Shown one piece after another: positions 1-8,601 of a DNA stretch of 64,000 nucleotides. The stretch is from Rhynchopus sp. YZ270_cl-10 (Eukaryota > Euglenozoa > Diplonemea > Diplonemida > Diplonemidae). Under the pieces are notes generated by a model. The model did no database searches. It saw only the letters and a program-made list of their open reading frames with translations, and had not been told where the DNA came from. Both the position numbers and the translations under genes were made by a program. The stretch spans positions 124,001 to 188,000 of the forward strand of contig OZ037912.1 of assembly GCA_964035575.1 (NCBI GenBank). The letters run 5' to 3'. Positions within the stretch are counted from its first letter, which is position 1. Each line of letters starts with the position of its first letter.

Positions 1-3000
1 CCCGAGCTGGCTGTCGTACGCCCAGTACCGCAGCGTCGTGCTTGTCCCTACGGTGAAGTACGACGCCACCGTGAACGTCGCTGTCGTCGCCGCCCCGCAC
101 GCCGACGTCGTCCCGTGCACGAAGCTCTGCGACGCCGGCTCCACCGCGTACACCGTGGCGCGTGTCTGCGTCGTCGGCGTGATCCACAGGCTGATTGTCA
201 CACACCGGTTCGCCACCGTCGACATCACCTCCGCAGACCCGTCCCACGCCGCCTCGCACACCTTGAACATCGCCTTGCGTGCAGGCGCCCCGGTCCCGGA
301 GTACTTGAGCGTCACCGACCCAGCACCCTGCGGCGCCACTGCCAGCACCGCTGCGTCCGGCTGCGTCCGCGTCGCCACCACCGTCAGGTTCCCGTACGTG
401 TACGTGTTCGTCCCAATCGTCTCCAGCGACGACGGGTTGTACGCAGAGTCGAGCACAATCGTCCCACTCGTCCACACCTCCGTACCGTATGTCCACGCAG
501 GTGCCCCCGACGGGCTCGACCCGGCCCCACCCGCCTGCGCCACCGTCACGTTGCGCGACGACGTGTCGTCCACTACCGTCCCCGTCGAGGACGTGTTCAC
601 AAACTTCACGTCCACAGTGATCCCCGCCCCGAACTCGCTCACAGTGGCTGTGTATTCCGTGCACACACCCGACGCAGACGACGCGCACAGCGACGTCACC
701 CCGCCCCCGACAGACACAAGCTGGATCGACGTCGTTGTTGTCACTGCCGCCGCCACCGCCGCCTCACGCTGCGACAGCGTCACCGCCGACGTGCACGTGT
801 ACGCCGACGTCCCCGTCGGGCGCGACCCAGCCGCCGCCTGCGCCCCGCTCGCGTACCGGATCCCGACTGCGCTGAACACAACCTTCACGTCTGCCGTCGC
901 CCCGAGTGCAGGCACCGTCGTGTTGTCGAAGTACAGGCGGCTGAAGTTCGCGACTGCCGTCCCCATGTTCGCACGGGCACCCATCTGCGACCACCACGCC
1001 GTCTTCGTCTCCCCGACCTTGTACAGCGGGTACACCCCCGCAGGCGTCACAGACGTATTCGAGTTCGTCATCACCCACCAGCGCGGGTACACTGCGTTCG
1101 TCCCAGTCATCCCGGTCACCCCCGCCGACACCGTCAGCGCAAACTCGTCTGACATCACCGCCCCGGTCGTGATCTGCACCGCCGCCGACGAGCACTCGAG
1201 TGTCACAGCCTCCTCCGTCCACGTCAGCGTCGTTGTCCCGCGCTGCGTCCCGTCCGCCGCGTACTCAGACGAGTCCGGCCCTGCGCCCCAAGTTGTGTGG
1301 AACGTGAACGCACACCGGTTGCACGGCACGTGCGGGCGCATCGTCCACTGTGCGCCCCACGACCCCGTCGCCCCGGCCACAGACGCAGCCGCCGCAAGCG
1401 TCTTCGTCGGGTACTTCTCCACAAGACACCCCTTCCCGCTTGGGCTGCTGTACGCACACTGCCCTGCCACCCAGTTTGTTGCGTCCGGTGTCATGCGCAG
1501 CTTGTCCCGGTTCGACGCCCCGTCAGTCGGACCAGGCCCGTCCAGCAGCGCAAACACCTCCCCGTAGTGGAAGTCGTCGTACACGAAGGTCTGTGCCCCT
1601 GTGCTCGGCGCCGCAATGTACGACCCGGGCCGCACCGCCACCGAGATCCCCTCGCGCACAGTCCCGGAGGCCGCTGCAGGCGTCACCTCGACGGTGCTTG
1701 CGGGCACGCGCACAGGCGTCATTACGTTCGCCTTCACAGTGTTCGTTCCGTCCGAGAAGGTGAAGACAAGCGTGCACCCGCCCGCCGACGAGAACCGTGA
1801 GCACGCGTTGTCCACAACGTACACACGGAACACGAAGGCAAACGAGAACGCGTTCCCGATGGTCTCCATAAGCGCCGCCTTCGACAAGATCTGCGGGGCC
1901 GTCACAAAGGTCTCGTCCGGGTACCTGCTGTACAGCACCATGTTGTCTGTCGTTGCTGTCCCTACCGTCGCCGTCACCTTCCATCCGGACAGCGCACCCC
2001 ACACCTTTGGCAGTGCCTTCAGCGACGCGTCACGTGGCACGTACGTCAGCTGGTACGGCACAAGGGCCTCGAGGTACGACCCGGACACGGCAGTGATGCT
2101 CCCCGCCACAGACGCCGTCGCCGCCGTCATGGTCCCGATAAACGCAGGCGACGGCGAGCGCGTCGCCGCAAGCCCGCCCGCCACGTCCCACGGGTCCACA
2201 CGCACAGGGTCCACTGCTGCCAGCACCGCCCGCGACACCTCGACCACAAAGCGCGTCCACGACAGGTGCACCGCCCCGCCCGTCGTCACCCCCTGGTACG
2301 TCACGTTCAAGTACACCGTCGTCGACGCCACAGCCCCGTCCTTCAGCTTCGGCGTGAAGGTGTACGACGCCGTCCCGCCAAGCCCCCACACCTCCGCCGG
2401 GAGCAGCGGCTGCGACCCCACCGTCGACCCGAGGGCTGTTGCCACCTGCGGCGGTGCAGCAGACGCAGAGTAGTTCGCGCCGTAGTCGTCCTGCGCGTAC
2501 AGCACCTGCACCGTCCCGTTCGCCGCAAACTCGCTCGGCCCGTCCCGGCGTGCCTGCAGGCTCAGTGTGCACGGCAGTCCGTGCACACACTTCTTCAGGT
2601 AGCACGTCGTCACCCCCGTCGTGGCACACCCGGTCGTCTTCATCGCCGTCCCCTTGTGCGCGGTGTTCGGCTCGTGCCCGTCCAGCGCCACACCGTTCGG
2701 TGCCTTGGCCGCCACGTTCACCCACTGCGCAGGCGACAGCAGCTGCACCCCGCTCTGCGTCGTTGCCTCAAACCGCACCCCGCACCCGAACTCCCCCGCC
2801 GGGCACGCAGACCGGTACTGCAGCGACAGACGCACCTGCCCAGACTGGGTGAACTGGCGCAGGCCGTTCCGCTCCCACCCATACTGTGTGGCGTTCGCCT
2901 GCTTGCACGCGCCCCCAATCGCCCACACCGTGAACGGGCCCGGCGACACACTCGGCTCCACCTGCGATGCCGCCACACACTCGAGCCCTGCGAACGCCGT

Positions 3001-6000
3001 CGCCTGCGCACACCGCTTCACCACCAGCGGGAACGACCCAAACGGCACAGGCAGCTTGTCCTTCGTCGCCACCTGCACGTCGTACACAACCACCGCCCCA
3101 GACGTCAGCAGCGGCGTGCGCGACACCATCCCCGTTGTCGCGTCCGTCACAGACGCCGCACTCACCGCCGAGGCCCCGTACAGCGTCTCGAGCGTCGTCG
3201 CCGTTGTGAACTGCATGAAGCGCAGCGACGAGTTGAACGCCAGCGTCGACGTCACCGTCAGCTGCGACGGCGGGATGTTCGAGTCGCGCCAGTACCCGCT
3301 CCCGCCTCCGTACTTCTTCAGCCCGCGGTTGTACAGCTGGTACACCACACCCTTCTTCGTCACCTGCTTCGCCGACGCGTTCCCCATTGCCGTCGCCGTC
3401 GCCTCCCCAGCCTTGAACACACAGATCTTGTACTGCCCAGACGTGGCCGGGTACAGCGCGGGCGGCAGCGCAAACGCCGACGCCGTCGTCGTGCCCCACG
3501 TGTCAGCCACCATCGCCGACGCGTTTGTTGTCCGCACCAGCTGGAACCACTCAGGCGCCCCGGTCGCGCTTCCCGCCACAGTCGACGGCGTCGGGCACAC
3601 CTGCGTGTCGTTCGCAATCGTCACCAGGTCGGTTGTGAACCCGGAGGCCCCGTTCAGCGCCGTGCAGTTCACTCCGCTCGAAGTTCCGCACCACGACGAC
3701 ACAGACACCTGCTCCCCAGTCGTGTCCCACGTGCTCTCCATCGTCCGCAGGTCGAACACAGACATGTTCGCCTGCGCAGACCCTACAATCATCTCCAGGA
3801 ACGCCGGGTGCGAGTGCAGCAGGTAGTCCCCCTCGCTGCTCGACGCCAGACGCAGCCACGGGTTCGCCACCGTCAGGCTTGTGTGGTTCACCTTGTAGCA
3901 CACCTGGTAGCTCCCCGGGTTCAGCGGGATGTGGAAGTACGCCCCAATCGATGTCCCCGACGTCGTCGACGCGAGGTACGGGCAGAACGGCGTCCCGCTC
4001 GTCGTGTCGTTGTCGGTGCACGTCCCCACGTTCGACACCGCGGCCGGCGACATGCAGTCCACCCCGACACCGGACCCGGCCCAGTTCGACAGCGTCCCCC
4101 ACGTCGCCTCTGTGCTCGGGTCCTTCGGGAGACGCCCGACAGGAGTCTTCGACATCACAAGCTTGAAGATGTTCTGTGCCTGCAGCTCTGTGTTCGACGC
4201 CGTGCTGCTGTACGTGTTGAAGACAAACCCGTCCGTCGCAGTCGCCGTCGCTGCCGTCACGTCCGCCACATACTGTGTCGACACACCCGCAAGCGCAGTC
4301 GCGTCCGCCTTCGCCTCCGACGAGTACAGGCTCACCGCAGGCCGCAGCGCCGCGTTCAGCGTCCACGACTTCACAAGCCCCATCTCTGTGCGGAACCCGG
4401 CACGCCCCGTCGCCGCCTGCACCAGGTGCTGCCCGCTGAGCCCCTGGGCCTCCTGCACCTCCACCCAGCGTGCCTTCAGTGCCGTCCCGCCCAGCCCGCC
4501 CTGCAGGAACACCGTGCGAATGCACACCTTGTACTGCGTGCGTGCGTCGTTCGTCCCCGCAGGCAGCACCGTACGCAGCTCCGCCACGTCGCTCGGCCCG
4601 TCCGCCGGCCCCAGGTCCGTCATCCCGAGCGCCGACGCCGTTGCCCCGGGCTCCGTCCACACGTGCACAGACGTCCCCCACTGCGTCAGGTTCGTCGACC
4701 CGTCGTGGCACGCAGACCCCACGGCCACAATCTTTGCTGCGTCCTTCCCAGGGTTCGTGTCAAACACGTCCTGGCTTGCTGCAGGCGAGCACGTGTGGTT
4801 TACCGTCGGTGCGCACCGCAGGAACTGCACCTTCGACAGTCCCTGGTTCGTCGGCTGGTTCCCGGGCGTCACGTACCAACGCACCCCGTTGTCAATCACC
4901 TTGTAGTCGTACGCGTTCGCGTCCGCAGACCCCGGGCGCCACCACGACATCCAGTCCTCAGACGACTGACGCAGTTGCACGCACAGCGAGTAGTTCCCCG
5001 GCGTGTGCGGCACCGTCAGGTAGAAGTCGACGGTGTTGTTGGCCCCGTCCGTCAGCAGGTTGAACTTCGACGTTGCCGCAGAGTAGATCTCCCCCTCCGA
5101 GCTCCCGGCCTGGTTCTGGCAGTAGCGGTTCTGCTCCATCGTGCTGAAGGGCACCAGCTTCGCGTACAGCGAGAAGTCCGCCGTAATCGTCCCGTTGTTG
5201 TCCGTCACAGCCAGCGTCCCCGTCGTCAGCTGCACGCGGAACCGCTTCAGCTCCCCGCCCAGCAGCACCTCGCTGATGCGTGCCGGCGACACCTTCATTG
5301 CCGGCGCAGGCTTCACCTCCCAGGTCTCGTTGAACACGGCCCAGTTGTCCATCCCCGCCTGCTTGTAGCACACCTTGTAGAAGTTCGGCCCGTTCGACGT
5401 CGTGATGTGCGGCGGCATCACCACCACAGCCGCCACCGTCGCGTGCCCACCCGTGTACGTGTGGTCGTGTGGCACAATGTCGTCATAAATGTCGGGCGTC
5501 TTCGCCGCCAGCTCCGCCAGGTGAGGTTCTGTCGAGTTGCACGTTGCGTTCTGGCACATCGTCTGTGTCGGCCCCGCCAGCGCACAAGCGCGCACCGACG
5601 CCGAGTCGTAGTACAGCCCAGACTGCGCAATCGACCCCGCACCAGTCACGTTGCAGATCAGCGACAGGTGTGCGTCTGCCAGCTTCCCCATGTTCCAGTT
5701 GTACGGGTTGATGTCGCAGTTCTTGTCCGCCGCCACAAGGCGCAGCACGTCCCCGGACGCCGGGCAGCCCCCGGCACACGCCTTCCGCGGGCCCACCTGC
5801 AGCGACACCGTTGCGTCCGTGACAAGGAACAGCGCCTCCATCCCTGCACGCATCTCCACCGCAGACAGCGACAGCGACGTCAGGGCAGACGTCGTCGGTG
5901 TGAAGTACGACGACGGCGACACCCACGCCCCACGCTCCAGCACGCTGTCCGGCATCGGCTTCGTCTTGTCGTTCCACGCCCCTGTCGTGCCCGACGGCGA

Positions 6001-8601
6001 CAGCGCAACCCAGTTGAAGAAGCGGTTTCTGTGGCACACAATGTAGTTTGTGATGTCCGGGACGGTGATGTAGTACGCCGCGTTCGACGACGCCGCCACG
6101 TCCGACATCGACCCTGCGCACGCCGTCTTGTCCGTCTCGGCCCCGGCGTTGTTGCACTCCACCATACCACCGTCTTTGTTCTCCGCCCCCACAGAGGGAA
6201 TCGGGCGGAACGACGCGTAGTCACACGGCTTCCCCGCCTGCACCAGGCGCAGCACACTCCCCACAGTCTGCCCCACGCGGTCGCCTGTGGCGTACGTGCG
6301 CCCGAAGTTCCACGCACGCGTGTCCACCCCCATTGGTGCCGTCGCGTTCACTGTCTCAACCACAAGCGGGCCCCACGTCCCCGTGCGCGTGTCGTTCATG
6401 TACCACGTCGCCCACGCAGGGTACGCCGGTGCGCCCGCCGCGTCCTGATTCACAATGTAGTCCGGCACAAGCGGGTGTGCTGCCGTCGACGTCGTCCCCG
6501 GCAGGTACGAGTCGTTCAGGTGTGTCCAGCGCACGGGCAGCGACCCGGTCCCGCCCTTGTGGAACGGCAGCACGCGCATCCCCGAGTTCTTCGTGCACGT
6601 CGCCCCGCTGTACGTGCACGTCTTCCGGTAGCACACATACCACTGCGAGTACCGCGTCGCCGGCACGTACAGCGTCGATACCGTCACCGCCACACCGCCC
6701 GTCGCGTCCGCCGCCCCAGACGCCGTCGGGTCCCCAACAAGGTTGCGCGACCCAATCGGGTACGGCGTCTCCTCCTCCACGAAGCCCCCCTGCGACGACG
6801 ACGACGCTGTGTCCAGCGCACGCGACCAGCACCCTGCCAGCGGCTGCGACCCTGTCTTCGCCGCTGTCGGCCACGGGTGCGCACGTCCGTCCGTCTGTGC
6901 CTCTGCTAGCGACGCAGCCGCCACAATACGGAAGTAGTCGCCCCCAGACGGCGCCCAGTAGTTCGCACTCGTCGTCATCACCATCGGGTCCGCCCCAGAC
7001 GCCTGCGGCGCACTCACCGCCACCGTGCTCGACGCCGGCAGGTTGTTCAGCGCCCCGGCACCGCTGTCGTCAAACACAATCTCCCCCCACGTCCCGGGCG
7101 TCATGTCCACCATCGACCACCCGACAGGCTCCACCACGGCCGTGAAGTACAGGTTCGCCGAGTTCGACGCACACGCCGACGGCGACGTGCAGCGGTACAG
7201 CTTCCGCCACACGGGCGCAGTTGCGTTCGTGCTGTTCAGGTTGGACACCTCCGCACGCTCCTGCCGCGACGAGTAGCAAATGTCGTACTTCGCCGCCGTC
7301 TGCGGCAGACGCACGTACACCATCGCCTCCGACCACATCGGCGTCACCGTCGAGTTCTGTGCGTAGTACGTCCCGCTCGACGACCACGAGTCCACCAGCG
7401 GGTTTGCGTACGGCGTCCCAAACACACCCACACCGCCCGCAGTCGCACCCTCCAGCAGCCCACGCGTCCCCTCGCCCTGCCACGTCCCTGCCGCGTCCAC
7501 GTAGTTCGTCCCGTAGTACGGCAGCCCAAACGTCTGGTACTCATACGTGCACGGGTCCCCCTGCTTCACAATCTTCAGGTTATCCCCGTCCGCACACTTG
7601 AACTCAGCCGTCGCACACCCGCTCGGCGCGTACGTGAAGTTGAAGTTCGCCTGCGCCGACAGCAGCTGCACCACTGCGTACTGCCCCAGCGTCGCGTCGG
7701 GCAGGTAGTACCACAGCTTCGCTGCCTGCGGTGTGAACTTGTACTCCCCGTTCCCGAGCACAAGCATCTTCCACTGCCCGAACTCAGCCTGCGTCTCCTT
7801 GTCAAACAAACGCGAGTCCAGCACGTGCTTGAAGCACACAACAAACGTCGTTGTCGACGGCGGTGCCACAAACGTTGCGTGAGCAGACGACACAAACCGG
7901 TCCCCTGCCGCACTGTCCGCCATAGACATCCCGTACTCCGTCGTCTGTGCCAGCGGCGTTGCGCTTGTGTACTCGCACCGGATGTCCTTCGTCGAGTCCC
8001 ACGTGTACATGCGCACGTCAAACTGCGCCGCAGCCGTCGAGTTCAGTGCGTACTCCACACGCTTCGTCCCGTCCGGTGTCTGCAGCACCGTCTGCACACG
8101 CACACGGAACTCGTCACCCTCCCGCAGCGTGGCCCCGTGGTACATCCCCATCGTGTAGTTGTTGTACGACCCGAGCGAGTGTGTCAGCGACACTGTCTTC
8201 GACAGCGACTGCGTCAGCGACGTCGACAGCGACAGAGACTTTGACAGCGACCCAGACGCCGACGCCGTCCCCGTTGGCAGCGACAGCGACACGGACGCCG
8301 ACTTCGACTTCGACAGCGACCCTGAGAAGGACGCTGTTCCAGACGGCAGCGAGAACGACATCGACCCTGTCGGCAGCGACAGCGACGACGACGCTGTCCC
8401 AGACGGCAGCGAGTACGACATCGACCCCGTCGGCAGCGACAGCGACACAGACGCCGACTTCGAGGTTGACAGACTGCGCGACTTCGACTTCGACATTGTG
8501 TACGTCACCGTCTTTGTGTTTGCAGCTTCTCCAACATGCCCAACAAGGGCAACCCCGAGCAGGGCCACCCCCACAAGGGCGCTAGGCCCTGTTCTTCCCA
8601 T
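1..8601 (-). CDS. Giant secreted/surface protein, 5' portion (2867 codons, open at the left edge)
   Basis: Reading the minus strand from an ATG at 8601-8599 gives one frame that reaches base 1; lines I checked along it carry no stop. The N-terminus (MGRTGPSALVGVALLGVALV, ending near VGEA) looks like a signal peptide. Residues about 30-150 are Ser/Thr-rich with repeats such as SLSLPTGS and SLPSGTAS. The rest is a chain of modules marked by a motif like R-L-V-x5-C (VLRLVAADKNC, VLRLVQAGKPC) and a closing Y-x-[VIL]-C motif (YKVCYKQ, YQVCYKV, YIVCHRN, YKICVFK), about ten times. Many N-x-[ST] sites suggest glycosylation. I do not recognise a named family; similar Ser/Thr-rich, Y-x-V-C-bearing ectodomains occur in protist surface proteins (inference). 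The C-terminus, and any membrane anchor, lies outside the window. Codon use is strongly GC-biased and no intron is apparent. The start is well supported by the signal peptide. Confidence 0.85.
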   Translation of the reverse strand, partial: MGRTGPSALVGVALLGVALVGHVGEAANTKTVTYTMSKSKSRSLSTSKSASVSLSLPTGSMSYSLPSGTASSSLSLPTGSMSFSLPSGTASFSGSLSKSKSASVSLSLPTGTASASGSLSKSLSLSTSLTQSLSKTVSLTHSLGSYNNYTMGMYHGATLREGDEFRVRVQTVLQTPDGTKRVEYALNSTAAAQFDVRMYTWDSTKDIRCEYTSATPLAQTTEYGMSMADSAAGDRFVSSAHATFVAPPSTTTFVVCFKHVLDSRLFDKETQAEFGQWKMLVLGNGEYKFTPQAAKLWYYLPDATLGQYAVVQLLSAQANFNFTYAPSGCATAEFKCADGDNLKIVKQGDPCTYEYQTFGLPYYGTNYVDAAGTWQGEGTRGLLEGATAGGVGVFGTPYANPLVDSWSSSGTYYAQNSTVTPMWSEAMVYVRLPQTAAKYDICYSSRQERAEVSNLNSTNATAPVWRKLYRCTSPSACASNSANLYFTAVVEPVGWSMVDMTPGTWGEIVFDDSGAGALNNLPASSTVAVSAPQASGADPMVMTTSANYWAPSGGDYFRIVAAASLAEAQTDGRAHPWPTAAKTGSQPLAGCWSRALDTASSSSQGGFVEEETPYPIGSRNLVGDPTASGAADATGGVAVTVSTLYVPATRYSQWYVCYRKTCTYSGATCTKNSGMRVLPFHKGGTGSLPVRWTHLNDSYLPGTTSTAAHPLVPDYIVNQDAAGAPAYPAWATWYMNDTRTGTWGPLVVETVNATAPMGVDTRAWNFGRTYATGDRVGQTVGSVLRLVQAGKPCDYASFRPIPSVGAENKDGGMVECNNAGAETDKTACAGSMSDVAASSNAAYYITVPDITNYIVCHRNRFFNWVALSPSGTTGAWNDKTKPMPDSVLERGAWVSPSSYFTPTTSALTSLSLSAVEMRAGMEALFLVTDATVSLQVGPRKACAGGCPASGDVLRLVAADKNCDINPYNWNMGKLADAHLSLICNVTGAGSIAQSGLYYDSASVRACALAGPTQTMCQNATCNSTEPHLAELAAKTPDIYDDIVPHDHTYTGGHATVAAVVVMPPHITTSNGPNFYKVCYKQAGMDNWAVFNETWEVKPAPAMKVSPARISEVLLGGELKRFRVQLTTGTLAVTDNNGTITADFSLYAKLVPFSTMEQNRYCQNQAGSSEGEIYSAATSKFNLLTDGANNTVDFYLTVPHTPGNYSLCVQLRQSSEDWMSWWRPGSADANAYDYKVIDNGVRWYVTPGNQPTNQGLSKVQFLRCAPTVNHTCSPAASQDVFDTNPGKDAAKIVAVGSACHDGSTNLTQWGTSVHVWTEPGATASALGMTDLGPADGPSDVAELRTVLPAGTNDARTQYKVCIRTVFLQGGLGGTALKARWVEVQEAQGLSGQHLVQAATGRAGFRTEMGLVKSWTLNAALRPAVSLYSSEAKADATALAGVSTQYVADVTAATATATDGFVFNTYSSTASNTELQAQNIFKLVMSKTPVGRLPKDPSTEATWGTLSNWAGSGVGVDCMSPAAVSNVGTCTDNDTTSGTPFCPYLASTTSGTSIGAYFHIPLNPGSYQVCYKVNHTSLTVANPWLRLASSSEGDYLLHSHPAFLEMIVGSAQANMSVFDLRTMESTWDTTGEQVSVSSWCGTSSGVNCTALNGASGFTTDLVTIANDTQVCPTPSTVAGSATGAPEWFQLVRTTNASAMVADTWGTTTASAFALPPALYPATSGQYKICVFKAGEATATAMGNASAKQVTKKGVVYQLYNRGLKKYGGGSGYWRDSNIPPSQLTVTSTLAFNSSLRFMQFTTATTLETLYGASAVSAASVTDATTGMVSRTPLLTSGAVVVYDVQVATKDKLPVPFGSFPLVVKRCAQATAFAGLECVAASQVEPSVSPGPFTVWAIGGACKQANATQYGWERNGLRQFTQSGQVRLSLQYRSACPAGEFGCGVRFEATTQSGVQLLSPAQWVNVAAKAPNGVALDGHEPNTAHKGTAMKTTGCATTGVTTCYLKKCVHGLPCTLSLQARRDGPSEFAANGTVQVLYAQDDYGANYSASAAPPQVATALGSTVGSQPLLPAEVWGLGGTASYTFTPKLKDGAVASTTVYLNVTYQGVTTGGAVHLSWTRFVVEVSRAVLAAVDPVRVDPWDVAGGLAATRSPSPAFIGTMTAATASVAGSITAVSGSYLEALVPYQLTYVPRDASLKALPKVWGALSGWKVTATVGTATTDNMVLYSRYPDETFVTAPQILSKAALMETIGNAFSFAFVFRVYVVDNACSRFSSAGGCTLVFTFSDGTNTVKANVMTPVRVPASTVEVTPAAASGTVREGISVAVRPGSYIAAPSTGAQTFVYDDFHYGEVFALLDGPGPTDGASNRDKLRMTPDATNWVAGQCAYSSPSGKGCLVEKYPTKTLAAAASVAGATGSWGAQWTMRPHVPCNRCAFTFHTTWGAGPDSSEYAADGTQRGTTTLTWTEEAVTLECSSAAVQITTGAVMSDEFALTVSAGVTGMTGTNAVYPRWWVMTNSNTSVTPAGVYPLYKVGETKTAWWSQMGARANMGTAVANFSRLYFDNTTVPALGATADVKVVFSAVGIRYASGAQAAAGSRPTGTSAYTCTSAVTLSQREAAVAAAVTTTTSIQLVSVGGGVTSLCASSASGVCTEYTATVSEFGAGITVDVKFVNTSSTGTVVDDTSSRNVTVAQAGGAGSSPSGAPAWTYGTEVWTSGTIVLDSAYNPSSLETIGTNTYTYGNLTVVATRTQPDAAVLAVAPQGAGSVTLKYSGTGAPARKAMFKVCEAAWDGSAEVMSTVANRCVTISLWITPTTQTRATVYAVEPASQSFVHGTTSACGAATTATFTVASYFTVGTSTTLRYWAYDSQLG
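8159..8510 (-). repeat. Imperfect coding repeats for the Ser-rich stalk
   Basis: Within the giant protein, units near 57 bp encode alternating SLSLPTGS/T, MSYSLPSG and TASxS blocks, followed by SLSKSLSL runs. It is a low-complexity, probably O-glycosylated stalk next to the signal peptide. The plus strand reads as an Asp/Ser-rich shadow, which I do not treat as coding. Confidence 0.7.

Noticed and set aside
38-1567. 509-codon plus-strand frame
   Set aside because: Same cause: a shadow of the giant minus-strand gene in another frame.
2266-6909. 1547-codon plus-strand frame rich in Arg, His and Pro
   Set aside because: It is the exact antisense of the giant gene's codons. Strong codon bias (few TTA, CTA or TCA codons) leaves that frame open. 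Its composition is not protein-like and the minus strand has a signal peptide and recurring Cys motifs.
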